From Marinobacter sediminum (lineage in GTDB: Bacteria; Pseudomonadota; Gammaproteobacteria; Pseudomonadales; Oleiphilaceae), in NCBI RefSeq assembly GCF_023657445.1, contig NZ_JAGTWY010000001.1, forward strand, positions 1,240,001-1,304,000: a DNA stretch of 64,000 bases, in the 5' to 3' direction. Shown here piece after piece: positions 46,938 to 55,081 of this stretch (the first letter of the stretch is position 1; every line of letters starts with the position of its first letter). The notes below the pieces were generated by a model. The model made no database searches. It was not told the origin of the DNA and saw nothing but the letters and a program-made list of their open reading frames with translations. A program made the position numbers and the translations under genes.

Positions 46938-46993
46938 ACGTTACGCTAAACTAAAGCGCGGTTTTGGTGTCGCCTTTGAACTTTTTGTTAGCC
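46938..46993 (-). repeat. attC-like site 6 (degenerate)
   Basis: A good GTTAGCC box at 46987-46993; the other box is degenerate (ACGTTAC region, 46938-46944). Between are palindromic pieces TAAAGCGCGG and GTCGCC. It sits 3 bp before the DUF4259 stop as a cassette boundary should. Confidence 0.55.
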
Positions 46994-46996
46994 TCT

Positions 46997-47746
46997 TTAA
47001 TTAATTCCAAAAAATTCCTCTAATTCTTTATCCAAATGCTTCCATAAAAATACGGTAAACCCTCCAACTTTCTGCGAGGGCTTAAGGTGCATCCCAACTT
47101 GTCTAACCCTACATTTTGGAAGTTCTTTTTCGGAAGTTCTACCAATTAGAAATTGTGAAAGAGTGTAATTGCCCTGCGGATACTCCTTCTTCTTAATCCC
47201 TAAAAATCGTAGTTTAAATTTTCCCGGAATTACCTTACCCTTCCAATTTAAAAGTTCACATACTGGCCCCTTACCACCTTTATCTTCATGATATCCAATG
47301 ACCCGGAACAATATCTTTTCTTGAGATAACGTTGTATAGGAAATAATCTCGCCAACTTCCCACTCACAATGATCCCTGAACCTCTTTGGAACCTTTTTTG
47401 CGACTGGCTGTGGAGATTCAAGTTGGACTTTAACCTTCTCTAAAACTATTTTTCGCTTTTCTTTGTCTTTCCCATCCCAGCGATCCAGATCGCAACCTGA
47501 ATTGATAACCTCAATTGCCTTCTCTTTTATTCTTTCTTCCAGGCGACCCAACTTCCATTGAATGACTGCAAGCGCCAGCCAAACAACTGACTGTTCATCA
47601 GAATCATCAATAGAATCCTTCCACTCAAGTAGAATCCTATCAGTAGCATCTGAAGGTGAAAGACCATCCCCCAGGAAATCTTTATAGTCCCCTCTGATGT
47701 CGCTTGCTGTATCATCAGAAAATATTGCTGGGCCCCAAGTACCCAC
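46997..47746 (-). CDS. DUF4259 domain protein
   Basis: A 249-residue protein starting MGTWGPAIFSDDTASDIRGD, the hallmark of DUF4259, a domain of unknown function common in bacterial accessory DNA. The N-terminal 90 residues carry it; the rest (RFRDHCEWEVGEIISYTTLS, ILFRVIGYHEDKGGKGPVCE) is a lysine-rich beta region. The gene is AT-rich relative to the core genes. Cassette between attC-like sites 6 and 7. Confidence 0.85.
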   Translation of the reverse strand: MGTWGPAIFSDDTASDIRGDYKDFLGDGLSPSDATDRILLEWKDSIDDSDEQSVVWLALAVIQWKLGRLEERIKEKAIEVINSGCDLDRWDGKDKEKRKIVLEKVKVQLESPQPVAKKVPKRFRDHCEWEVGEIISYTTLSQEKILFRVIGYHEDKGGKGPVCELLNWKGKVIPGKFKLRFLGIKKKEYPQGNYTLSQFLIGRTSEKELPKCRVRQVGMHLKPSQKVGGFTVFLWKHLDKELEEFFGIN

Positions 47747-47759
47747 GATTATTCTCCTT

Positions 47760-47802
47760 GGCTAACGCCTGGCTCTGCGCCCAGCGGTGCGTTTTGTTAT
47801 GC
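47760..47802 (-). repeat. attC-like site 7
   Basis: Boxes GGCTAAC (47760-47766) and GTTATGC (47796-47802) bound a 43-bp palindrome (GCCTGGCTCTGCGC against CCAGCGGTGC). Short, so perhaps partly deleted. About 100 non-coding bases follow before the GFA stop. Confidence 0.65.
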
Positions 47803-47902
47803 CTCGCTGGTTCACACCCCAAGTTTAAATAAGCTCGGGTGGTCGTCTGGACGGTGACCGAGCGTAAGTGCGACACCGCCACCTTTTTATACAATTTACC
47901 TA

Positions 47903-48298
47903 TTACTCGTGTGGGTGTTCATTGAATTGTTTAGCGTTGTCGCCAATTTTGAACCAACTTGGTTTCTCAGAAACAAACTCGTGAAATGCATTTTCGATTT
48001 CAATTTCACTATCTATGCAGTTTGCATTTATTGGAAAAGACTCCAGTTCCGAAAGGACCTCTCCAAGAGCAGTCCCGCAGACAGAACAAAAACACCGATT
48101 ATATTTATACGGTGGCTCAGCTTTGTAGGTAACGATTTTTTCGCGGCCAGTCGTAATCTGAAACTTGTCAGAATTTACAAACGCCAAAGAGCTTGCTCCA
48201 ACCTTTCGGCAACGGCTGCAATGACACATACCCATCATGCTTGGCTTTTCTGCCAATTCAAATCGAACGATTCCGCAGCAGCAGCTTCCTTTAATCAT
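47903..48298 (-). CDS. GFA family (glutathione-dependent formaldehyde-activating-like) protein
   Basis: A 131-residue zinc protein: KGSCCCGIVRFEL, then MCHCSRCRKVGASSLAFV and CFCSVCGTALGEV give the two structural zinc sites of the CENP-V/GFA domain. The family binds glutathione adducts such as S-hydroxymethylglutathione in some members. Another cassette gene in the array, with a glutathione theme shared with the GST. Confidence 0.9.
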   Translation of the reverse strand: MIKGSCCCGIVRFELAEKPSMMGMCHCSRCRKVGASSLAFVNSDKFQITTGREKIVTYKAEPPYKYNRCFCSVCGTALGEVLSELESFPINANCIDSEIEIENAFHEFVSEKPSWFKIGDNAKQFNEHPHE

Positions 48299-48374
48299 GT
48301 CGCACCTTTAGTTAGGAGATATTTCCTATGTAAGAAAGTAACATTAATACTGTACGAATAAACAGTATTCAAAG

Positions 48375-48436
48375 ACATAAAATGCGGAGCGCACCGACGG
48401 TCTGACAAGGCCGTCCAACAGACGCCCAAATTATCA
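48375..48436 (-). repeat. attC-like site 8 (degenerate)
   Basis: Outer boxes ACATAAA and ATTATCA each differ by one base from attC boxes. The core ACGGTCTGACAAGGCCGT (48397-48414) is the same as in site 1 with one change. It probably closes the array on the right and may belong to the gene at 48481. Confidence 0.5.
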
Positions 48437-48480
48437 GCGTCAGTTCCTCAGAACGACGCAGAGTGGACGTAAAAGTTTAG

Positions 48481-49155
48481 CTAACCGTAACCAGCGAATC
48501 TCTTGTGAGAGAAAAACAGGATTTTGGCTATCCAATATAAGATGGTGATAAGTATGGCCATGGTTGGTATTGCAACGATGAGTAACAGCTGTTCTTCCTG
48601 CATGGTCTTAAGATTAGCACCCAGCATTTTCACGATTTTGTCGGTGAATGCTAAAGCCGCCCATACCAGTGAAAAGCCAATGCGCCAGACATGCCGAATA
48701 ATGCGTTGTGTGCCAGAAAGCCCTGACAGGTATAGGTTACGGATGTCCCCGAATGCGCATAGAATCGCCAATCCACCCCAGATCAGATAGGCAAGGGGCG
48801 CCTCTAACCCGCGCCAACTTATACTGATAGAAAATGCAGTAATGGCGAAGCCGACCACCCATATCAAAGCAATTACTTCGAGAAGACCAGTTTCATTCTT
48901 TTTATGGTGAACGGCGAGCCAGGCAGTAAACACGGTATACATCACGAACGCACCCAACATCATGTCAATGATGGTCTCTTTGAGGTACGCGGCTGCAATA
49001 CCCGATACGAGCATGACCATCATGGATACAGTAAACCAGGAACCTGCTTTCCTATGACGTGCACTGCCTTTCCTGGCGAACATGGCAACGACAGCTGTCA
49101 CCAGGGCGAGCGTTCCCGTGGGGGTATGTATTGCCCAAACAATGATGTCTTTCAA
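48481..49155 (-). CDS. Seven-helix membrane protein
   Basis: A 224-residue protein with about six or seven membrane segments: TGTLALVTAVVAMFARKGS, HRKAGSWFTVSMMVMLVSGIAA, MLGAFVMYTVFTAWLAV, ALIWVVGFAITAFSISIS, LAYLIWGGLAILCAFGDI, IIRHVWRIGFSLVWAALAF and a last one near LLLIVAIPTMAILITILY. KGSARHRKAG between the first helices and RHVWRIG recall DUF2306-like proteins. The role is unknown. It may be the first cassette of the array, since attC-like site 8 lies just past its stop. Confidence 0.75.
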   Translation of the reverse strand: MKDIIVWAIHTPTGTLALVTAVVAMFARKGSARHRKAGSWFTVSMMVMLVSGIAAAYLKETIIDMMLGAFVMYTVFTAWLAVHHKKNETGLLEVIALIWVVGFAITAFSISISWRGLEAPLAYLIWGGLAILCAFGDIRNLYLSGLSGTQRIIRHVWRIGFSLVWAALAFTDKIVKMLGANLKTMQEEQLLLIVAIPTMAILITILYWIAKILFFSHKRFAGYG

Positions 49156-49205
49156 TTGTAAGATCTCAGGTAAAAGTTAACTAAAGATTGGATGACTGAC
49201 GTTGA

Positions 49206-49529
49206 TTAGCGAGCATCCAGTTGCTTGACAGCCAGGTAGCCGTATTGCGAACTGCTGTGCTCCCGGGCCAGATATTCGTAATGGGTGTAAGCTATCTCGC
49301 TCTTACCTAGCCTCTCGTAAGTCTTAGCTTTTAAGTAAGTCAATTCGGCTTTTGTTTCGGCCGACATCTCGTCTGCGTTTTCTGCCTGGGAGATCAGCGC
49401 CAACGTACGTTCGTATTCTTGAAGATCATAGTGCTTATAGGCTTCGGATATAGAGGCAGTTTGAATCAGGCTTGCACATCCGCTGATTGTTAGTGTTGCT
49501 ACCAGTAGTACAAGGGCAGGTAATTTCAT
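49206..49529 (-). CDS. Small TPR-type lipoprotein
   Basis: A 107-residue lipoprotein: signal LVLLVATLTISGC with lipobox ISGC, then two TPR-like helix pairs (AYKHYDLQEYERTLALISQA; ELTYLKAKTYERLGKSEIAY). Such proteins scaffold envelope complexes. It lies divergent from the LysR gene at 49617, which may regulate it and the membrane protein 50 bp downstream. Confidence 0.82.
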   Translation of the reverse strand: MKLPALVLLVATLTISGCASLIQTASISEAYKHYDLQEYERTLALISQAENADEMSAETKAELTYLKAKTYERLGKSEIAYTHYEYLAREHSSSQYGYLAVKQLDAR

Positions 49530-49616
49530 CTCTATTTATCCTGTGGATGTGATTTCTGGACGACAATCCTACCAATACATAAATAAAAGCAATACAATGA
49601 AGGCTGGACTTCAGGT

Positions 49617-50522
49617 ATGCATATTTGTATGGATTGGAAATCGATAACATTCGACTGGAATCGTGCCCGGGCTTTTTTGGTAACGGCGGAAGAAGGCTCC
49701 CTGGCTGCGGCAGCCCGGTCAATGGGAATGACGCAACCTACCTTGGGGCGACAGGTGGCGGCGCTGGAGAGTGAAATTGGATTCGATTTATTTACCAGGC
49801 GAGGTCGAGGCCTTGAGCTAACGCCCAATGGCATCAAATTGTTAGAACATGTGCGGCTGATGGGTGATGCCGCTAACCAGTTTTCTTTATCGGCTTCGGG
49901 TAAATCAGATGTAATCGAGGGCGACGTTAGCATCACCGCTTCCGAGCTCCTTTCCACGTTTATGCTGCCACCCATGATCAAGGCGTTACGGGAGCTGGAG
50001 CCTGGCATTGAAATCGAAATATATTCAACTAACGAACAACGCGACCTCAATCGAAGAGAGGCCGATATTGCGATCCGGAGTGTTCGTCCTACACAGCCGG
50101 AGTTGATTGCAAAAAGACTGTGCAGTGTTCGAGGTCATCTCTACGCAGCCAAAAGTTATCTGCAGCAACTGGGATATCCTCCGTCGATCGCCGAGTTGAA
50201 CAAGGCGAACTTCATCGATACTGAGAAACCAGGCCGCCTGATGACTTTGCTCAATTCGCAGGGCTTTAGTCTGACCAGACAGAATTTCCCAGTTATTTCA
50301 AATAGCCATATTGTTCAGTGGGAATTGGTTAAACAAGGTATGGCCATTACCGCCACAGTAGAAGAAATTGGAGATAACGAGCCGCTGGTAGAACGTGTCG
50401 TTATCTCGAATCTTCCTCTGATCACCATAGACCTATGGATAGTTACCCACAATGAATTGAGAACCAACCCTCGAATCAGGCGAGTCTTTGATTTCATGGT
50501 GTCGGAGTTTGCTGATGATTAG
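49617..50522 (+). CDS. LysR family transcriptional regulator
   Basis: A 301-residue LysR protein; the start is the ATG at 49617 or MDWKSITFDW at 49629. N-terminal winged helix: FDWNRARAFLVTAEEGSLAAAARSMGMTQPTLGRQVAALE; the inducer domain follows from about residue 95. It resembles regulators of the ArgP-unlike, type FDWNxxR subgroup often adjacent to the gene they control. The divergent lipoprotein gene is the nearest candidate target. Confidence 0.9.
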   Translation: MHICMDWKSITFDWNRARAFLVTAEEGSLAAAARSMGMTQPTLGRQVAALESEIGFDLFTRRGRGLELTPNGIKLLEHVRLMGDAANQFSLSASGKSDVIEGDVSITASELLSTFMLPPMIKALRELEPGIEIEIYSTNEQRDLNRREADIAIRSVRPTQPELIAKRLCSVRGHLYAAKSYLQQLGYPPSIAELNKANFIDTEKPGRLMTLLNSQGFSLTRQNFPVISNSHIVQWELVKQGMAITATVEEIGDNEPLVERVVISNLPLITIDLWIVTHNELRTNPRIRRVFDFMVSEFADD

Positions 50523-50883
50523 CACTGCCTGGGAAAGACTGCCATTGGCTGCAGGTCGCCGTGTAACCATCCCCTAAAATCGGTGCATGCGTAATTAGAG
50601 TCTGGACTTACGCCGGTCCACTAGACATTCCTGGCCTATCATTGGACTTACCCGGTCCAGACTCCCTTCACTAGACCATCTCGTCGTCGTCAAAAAGGTC
50701 CGCTTTTATCAGGCAGCGGTCATTATTCGCAGTGTGAAATACGCCTCGAAAATGTCCGCTTATGGGTGAGAGGCATCAATGTTCGCTTTTGTTTAATTGT
50801 GTCCCCTGCTAACAAAGTTTGTTGCTTGCCTCGAATCTTTCCGTTCCAGTGAGACTATTCCGAACTCCGGGTCGGACGCCGAA
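50523..50883. other. Intergenic region with short repeated motif
   Basis: No supported gene. Two copies of a TGGACTTAC...CCGGTCCA motif lie at about 50611-50630 and 50643-50660. It leads into the second repeat cluster. Confidence 0.45.
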
Positions 50884-51122
50884 TTTAGCACTTTGTGTGG
50901 AAACCGGAATGAGCGCCCTATTCTCGAATCTGCTTTAAGTCTGTTTAGCACTTTGTGTGGATTTTGGAGGGTAAGTCACTGATATACGGTGGCGGAAGTT
51001 TAGTGCTTTCTGTGGTCGTCTATTTTATGGACGACCACAGAATATGTGTGGACTTCGAGCGTAAACCTCTGATTATAGGTTTCACGGATTTAGCACTTTG
51101 TGTGGTCGTCCAAAGTGCTAAA
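50884..51122. repeat. Repeat cluster 2
   Basis: Plus copies TTTAGCACTTTGTGTGG at 50884-50900 and 50944-50960 (exactly 60 apart), TTTAGTGCTTTCTGTGG at 50999-51015, and the full form with TCGTCC at 51089-51111. Inverted partial copies: GGACGACCACAGAA at 51029-51042, which pairs with 51008-51020 as a 13-bp hairpin, and AAAGTGCTAAA at 51112-51122, which makes an 11-bp inverted repeat with 51089-51099. A gene remnant begins at its right edge. Confidence 0.85.
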
Positions 51123-51310
51123 TCGCCCTTTATCCGGCAGTCACTCTCGTATTTGTCCTATTTGGAGAGTCGCTGGCGCAGGTGCCCATTCTTTTACGCA
51201 CAATGTTGGTCACTGTGGTGGTCATGCTGTTAATGACTTATGTTCTAATGCCGCGGATGACGAGGTGGTTTGCGTTCTGGTTGTTCCCGAAAGACCGCAC
51301 TACCCGCTAG
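51122..51310 (+). pseudogene. C-terminal remnant of a two-helix membrane protein
   Basis: A start-less frame that begins at the repeat edge and ends in TAG: ALYPAVTLVFVLFGESLAQV, PILLRTMLVTVVVMLLMTYV, LMPRMTRWFAFWLFPKDRTT. The pattern recalls, from memory, the C-terminal membrane pair of proteins with an antibiotic-biosynthesis-monooxygenase domain. The N-terminal part is missing, apparently replaced by the repeat cluster. It overlaps the convergent codA stop by 4 bp. Confidence 0.7.
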
Positions 51311-52548
51311 TTGTTCGAGTCGGCCGGCCGATTAACCGATACCCGACCATCCCGAATCGAGGCCAATACGGGTAACTGCCCGAGCAAAACCTCATAGGGA
51401 GACTGGCCCTGCAAAACAACGCATCGGGCAGGTAGTCCCTCTTTAATGCCGTATTCTTCAAGATCCAGCGCAGCCGCACCGTTATCGGTAATGAGCTCCA
51501 GAGACTTTTCAATCCAGCCCATACCCAGCATGTGGCAGGCATGCAGCCCCACATCCAGTGTCCGGAGCAGGTTGCCATTGCCGAGGGGATACCAGGGATC
51601 GCGGATAGAGTCCTGACCAAACGCTACCTTGAGACCCGCGTCCAGCAACTCCGGAACTCGAGTCAAACCACGGCGCTTGGGGTAACCGTCGAATCGGCCC
51701 TGCAAGTGCAGGCTTTCCGTTGGCATGGACAGGAACCGCAGGCCGGATTTCTTGAGCAACCTGAATAACCGACTGCAGTAATGATCGTTGTAGGAACCCA
51801 TGGCGCAGGTGTGGCTCGCCGTAACACGGGAGCCATAATCCAGCCTCAGGGCTTCAGCGGCCAAAACCTCAAGAAACCGGGATTCCGGGTCGTCAATCTC
51901 GTCGCAATGCACGTCCACCAGCCGGTCATGCTTGTGCGCTAGTTCAACCAGCCAGCGGACCGACTCAACCCCATAATCGCGCGTGAATTCAAAATGGGGG
52001 ATGCCACCAACAACATCCGCCCCAAGGCGCACCGCCTCCTCCATCAGTTCCCTGCCCTGTGGAAAAGACCAGAGCCCTTCCTGTGGGAAAGCCACAATCT
52101 GGAGGTCTACGGTACCCGCAACACGCTCGCGCACTTCCAGCATAGCCTTCAGCCCGGTCAGCTTGGGGTCGGTCACGTCCACATGGGTGCGAACATACTG
52201 GATACCGTTGTCGGCAAACAGCTTCAATGTTTGCTCAGCCCGGCTGATGACATCGTCTCGGGTAAGACTTGCCTTGCGCTCGGACCAGCATTCGATCCCT
52301 TCAAACAGGGTTCCGCTCTGGTTCCACCGAGGTTCTCCGGCGGTCATGGCGGCGTCCAGATGAATGTGCGGCTCCACAAAAGGCGGCACAACCAGATTGC
52401 ACGATCCATCGAGTTCGTCAGCGCCCGGCTCGACGCGCCCGGCCTGGGTTGAAATCCTGGTAAACCGACCGTCTGAAATCGCGATACTTTGAAGCTGCTC
52501 GACTCCCTGGAGTCTGGCGTTAACGATGGTTCTGATGGTTTGCGTCAT
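51307..52548 (-). CDS. codA: Cytosine deaminase-like amidohydrolase
   Basis: A 413-residue amidohydrolase that keeps E. coli CodA numbering: metal ligands and catalytic residues His61, His63, Gln156, His214, Glu217, His246 and Asp313 are all present (VEPHIHLD, FPQEG, VDVHCDEID, TASHT). Asp314, which contacts the pyrimidine in E. coli CodA, is Ser and His312 is Gln (FGQDSIRDPWYPLG). It should deaminate a pyrimidine or related ring in the cytoplasm, but the substrate may not be cytosine. No permease CodB is present. It lies upstream-facing to repeats and 43 bp downstream of the dioxygenase gene in the same direction. Confidence 0.85.
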   Translation of the reverse strand: MTQTIRTIVNARLQGVEQLQSIAISDGRFTRISTQAGRVEPGADELDGSCNLVVPPFVEPHIHLDAAMTAGEPRWNQSGTLFEGIECWSERKASLTRDDVISRAEQTLKLFADNGIQYVRTHVDVTDPKLTGLKAMLEVRERVAGTVDLQIVAFPQEGLWSFPQGRELMEEAVRLGADVVGGIPHFEFTRDYGVESVRWLVELAHKHDRLVDVHCDEIDDPESRFLEVLAAEALRLDYGSRVTASHTCAMGSYNDHYCSRLFRLLKKSGLRFLSMPTESLHLQGRFDGYPKRRGLTRVPELLDAGLKVAFGQDSIRDPWYPLGNGNLLRTLDVGLHACHMLGMGWIEKSLELITDNGAAALDLEEYGIKEGLPARCVVLQGQSPYEVLLGQLPVLASIRDGRVSVNRPADSNN

Positions 52549-52591
52549 ACAAAGTCCTTCCGTGTTCAGCGATGTTCTGCATTCCTAATTT

Positions 52592-53431
52592 TCAGCCACG
52601 CAGATCCGTGGTTCGATTCGATGGCCAGTAAAACAGGCCCGACGCCTTTCCCAGTATGTGGGCGGACAGATAAGTGTCACTCGCTTTTCCCGCTAGCCCG
52701 TAACACACGTGCAGCGGCAGAAGATGCTCCTCCCGCGGATGACAGAATCTCGCATTCTGGGCCTGTTCCCAGTGGGCCATGCGATCAGCGCGCTCGGCTT
52801 CCGGCAGCTGTGGGTCGGTGCAGGTCTGGTAAAGCCAGTCCTGAAAAGCCTGATTGCGGGCATCCGCTTCCGAAGAACCCGCCCTGAAAAACTCTGGCAT
52901 GTTGTGAAAGGAGAACCCGGAGCCGATCACCAGCAGATTGGCATAATCCAGCGCCTGCAGCGCCCGGCCGATTGCAATGTGTTCCGCCGCATCCAGACTG
53001 CTTTTCAGCGAGAGCTGCACACAGGGAATATCGGCATCCGGATACATCAGTTTTAATGGCACGAAAAGCCCATGATCAAACCCACGCTGATCGTCCATTT
53101 GCGCCGGAATCCCCGCCTGCTCCAGGGCCTGAACCACCTGACCGGCGAGCGCAGGCTCACCGGGACAGGCATAGTCAATCTGGTAGGCTTCTGAGGGAAA
53201 ACCGGAATAGTCGTAGATCAGCGACGGGCTTGGATGAGCCGTTACCCTGGGCACAGGCGCTTCCCAGTGCGCACTGATCACCAGAATGGCGGACGGCTTT
53301 GCGAGCCTGCCCGCCATGTCGGTGAGCTGCTCCACCATTTCCCGATGCGCCAGGTCGCCCAGCAGCGGCAGGGGTCCACCGCCATGGGAAAGAAACAGGG
53401 CATCCACGGTGCTGGTTCTGATTTCGGTCAT
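52592..53431 (-). CDS. DODA-type extradiol dioxygenase (YgiD-like)
   Basis: Start at the ATG at 53431 with AAGG seven bases upstream (a GTG two codons earlier is possible); 279 residues. LigB-type catalytic features: LFLSHGGGPLPLLGD, LVISAHWEAPVPRVTAHP, FDHGLFVPLKLMYPDADIP and GSGFSFHNM supply the His metal ligands. The family opens catechol-type rings such as DOPA. The DoxX gene lies upstream with an intergenic of 9 bp and is cotranscribed. Confidence 0.92.
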   Translation of the reverse strand: MTEIRTSTVDALFLSHGGGPLPLLGDLAHREMVEQLTDMAGRLAKPSAILVISAHWEAPVPRVTAHPSPSLIYDYSGFPSEAYQIDYACPGEPALAGQVVQALEQAGIPAQMDDQRGFDHGLFVPLKLMYPDADIPCVQLSLKSSLDAAEHIAIGRALQALDYANLLVIGSGFSFHNMPEFFRAGSSEADARNQAFQDWLYQTCTDPQLPEAERADRMAHWEQAQNARFCHPREEHLLPLHVCYGLAGKASDTYLSAHILGKASGLFYWPSNRTTDLRG

Positions 53432-53440
53432 TGTCACACC

Positions 53441-53938
53441 TTACCTGATCCAGATGGCATCCGGCGGCAACACGCTGTTGCCCGCTGCGCCACCACTGAT
53501 GAAATAAAGCAGCTCGTCATCCACAGAATAGCGCCCACCGCCCTGGACAACGAACGCAACACTCACCACAAACAACGTAAGGGCGTACTCGTATCCATTA
53601 TTGGCCATGAACAGGCCGTTGCCGATGTGCACTGCAAAGATAGCGACCAGCATCGCGATGGCGTTCACGAACGCAGCCGGGCGGGTCAGAAACCCCAACG
53701 CCAGCGCAAGGCCCCCAAAAAACTCGGCGCTGCCTGCCAGTAGCGCCATGAGATGGCCGGGTTCGAGTCCGATGCTGGCCAGCCACTGTGCCGTGCCGTC
53801 CAGTCCATAACCACCAAACCAGCCGAACAGCTTTTGCGCGCCGTGGGCCGCCAGAATCAGGCCGACTGGCACCCGGAGAACCAGGGCGGCAATGCCCCCA
53901 TTTGATGAAAACAGAGCGGTTGCAACGTTTGGGTTCAT
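53441..53938 (-). CDS. DoxX family membrane protein
   Basis: Start at the ATG at 53938 (AGGTGA upstream), 165 residues; the GTG at 53947 is the alternative. Four membrane helices with the DoxX signature: [52 protein letters not shown]. DoxX proteins are small quinone- or thiol-linked membrane proteins of unclear role and are often paired with DODA-type dioxygenases and a LysR regulator, as here. Confidence 0.92.
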   Translation of the reverse strand: MNPNVATALFSSNGGIAALVLRVPVGLILAAHGAQKLFGWFGGYGLDGTAQWLASIGLEPGHLMALLAGSAEFFGGLALALGFLTRPAAFVNAIAMLVAIFAVHIGNGLFMANNGYEYALTLFVVSVAFVVQGGGRYSVDDELLYFISGGAAGNSVLPPDAIWIR

Positions 53939-54050
53939 GATATTCACCTCGAATCGTTAATCGGTGGATTTTGCCGAAGCCCGGTGCCCGGCCGATGAAC
54001 CCACTTTACTATCACTCAATGATGCAACTAAGATGGATAACGTTGTTTAA

Positions 54051-54071
54051 TTATCAATTATTGGTTGATAA
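54051..54071. promoter_or_regulatory. Palindrome between DoxX and LysR genes (LysR operator candidate)
   Basis: TTATCAA (54051-54057) and TTGATAA (54065-54071) are exact inverted arms with a 7-base centre, and hold ATC-N11-GAT spacing that suits LysR binding. The site is 24 bp upstream of the LysR start in the divergent intergenic region. Confidence 0.55.
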
Positions 54072-54095
54072 AAACCGAAGAAGACGGGAGAGACG

Positions 54096-55001
54096 GTGGA
54101 CCGAATCAACGCAATGCGCGCTTTTATTCACGTGGTTCAGGATGGGTCCTTCACCCGAGCCGCAGAGCGCCTGGACACCTCCCCCCAATTGGTTAGCAAA
54201 AATGTTTCCCAGCTGGAGCAGCACCTCGGCGTCCGGTTAATGAATCGCACCACCCGCCGGATCAATCTGACAGAAGCCGGTACCCGCTATTTCGAGAGTG
54301 CCCGCCAGGTACTGGCTGACATCGACAACCTGGAAAATCAGATTGGGGATCTTCGGCCCGAGGCCTCCGGACTGTTGCGGATTAGCGCACCGGTGTCCTT
54401 TGCGATCCGTCACATGGAGCCCCTGCTTAGCGCGTTCCGGCATGCACATCCAGCCGTCGAAGTGGACCTGCAGGTAAACGACCGGAAGGTGGACATTATC
54501 GAGGAGGGGTTTGACATTGCCCTGCGAGTCGGCCGCCTGAGAAGCTCGTCGCTGATTGCCAAACGGATTGCGCCCGTTCGGCTGGCATTCTGCGCATCGC
54601 CGGCTTACCTGGAACAACACGGCGAACCCCAGCGCCCGGAAGACCTTCAGCACCATCACTATCTGCACTACAGCTATCTGGATTCAAACGCGATCCCGGC
54701 GTTGCAGAAATGGTTTACCGGCACCACCAGCGCCAGGCGTGTAATGATGAGCAACAACGGCGACGTGCTGGTGTCTGCTGCACTGTCCGGGGCCGGCATT
54801 GCGCTTCAGCCCACCTTCCTGACCGGCCCAGCGATTCATGAAGGCAGACTGAAAGTCGTTTTGAGTGACCACGAGCCAGAGCCTATGGCCCTCTACGCGG
54901 TGTACGCCCACCGTCAGTTGGTGGCCAGCAAAGTACGCGCGTTCATCGACTTTATCGACGGCTTCTTCGGAGATCCACCCTATTGGGATCGAGATTCATA
55001 G
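54096..55001 (+). CDS. LysR family transcriptional regulator
   Basis: A 301-residue LysR regulator from a GTG start (GGGAGAG upstream). Winged helix MDRINAMRAFIHVVQDGSFTRAAERLDTSPQLVSKNVSQLE belongs to the CrgA-like group; the effector domain includes GLLRISAPVSFAIRHMEPLL and VSAALSGAGIALQPTFL. Divergent from the DoxX-dioxygenase operon, which it probably controls through the palindrome just upstream. Confidence 0.93.
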   Translation: MDRINAMRAFIHVVQDGSFTRAAERLDTSPQLVSKNVSQLEQHLGVRLMNRTTRRINLTEAGTRYFESARQVLADIDNLENQIGDLRPEASGLLRISAPVSFAIRHMEPLLSAFRHAHPAVEVDLQVNDRKVDIIEEGFDIALRVGRLRSSSLIAKRIAPVRLAFCASPAYLEQHGEPQRPEDLQHHHYLHYSYLDSNAIPALQKWFTGTTSARRVMMSNNGDVLVSAALSGAGIALQPTFLTGPAIHEGRLKVVLSDHEPEPMALYAVYAHRQLVASKVRAFIDFIDGFFGDPPYWDRDS

Positions 55002-55081
55002 CGTTTCGAATGCTGATCCCAAGACGAATCGGAATGCTCAAGCCTATGGATCAATACCAGCAACGTGAGCCCATACGCCAT

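Noticed and set aside
44282..48436. Complete integron
   Set aside because: No integron integrase or attI was seen; only cassettes and attC-like sites, so it is called a CALIN.
50884..51122. CRISPR-like array (17-bp repeats about 60 bp apart)
   Set aside because: Copies vary, appear in both orientations with unequal spacing, and no cas genes are present.
51100..51375. A 91-codon plus frame overlapping repeat cluster 2
   Set aside because: Another frame of the same stretch gives a clear membrane-protein remnant ending at 51310; this one looks random.
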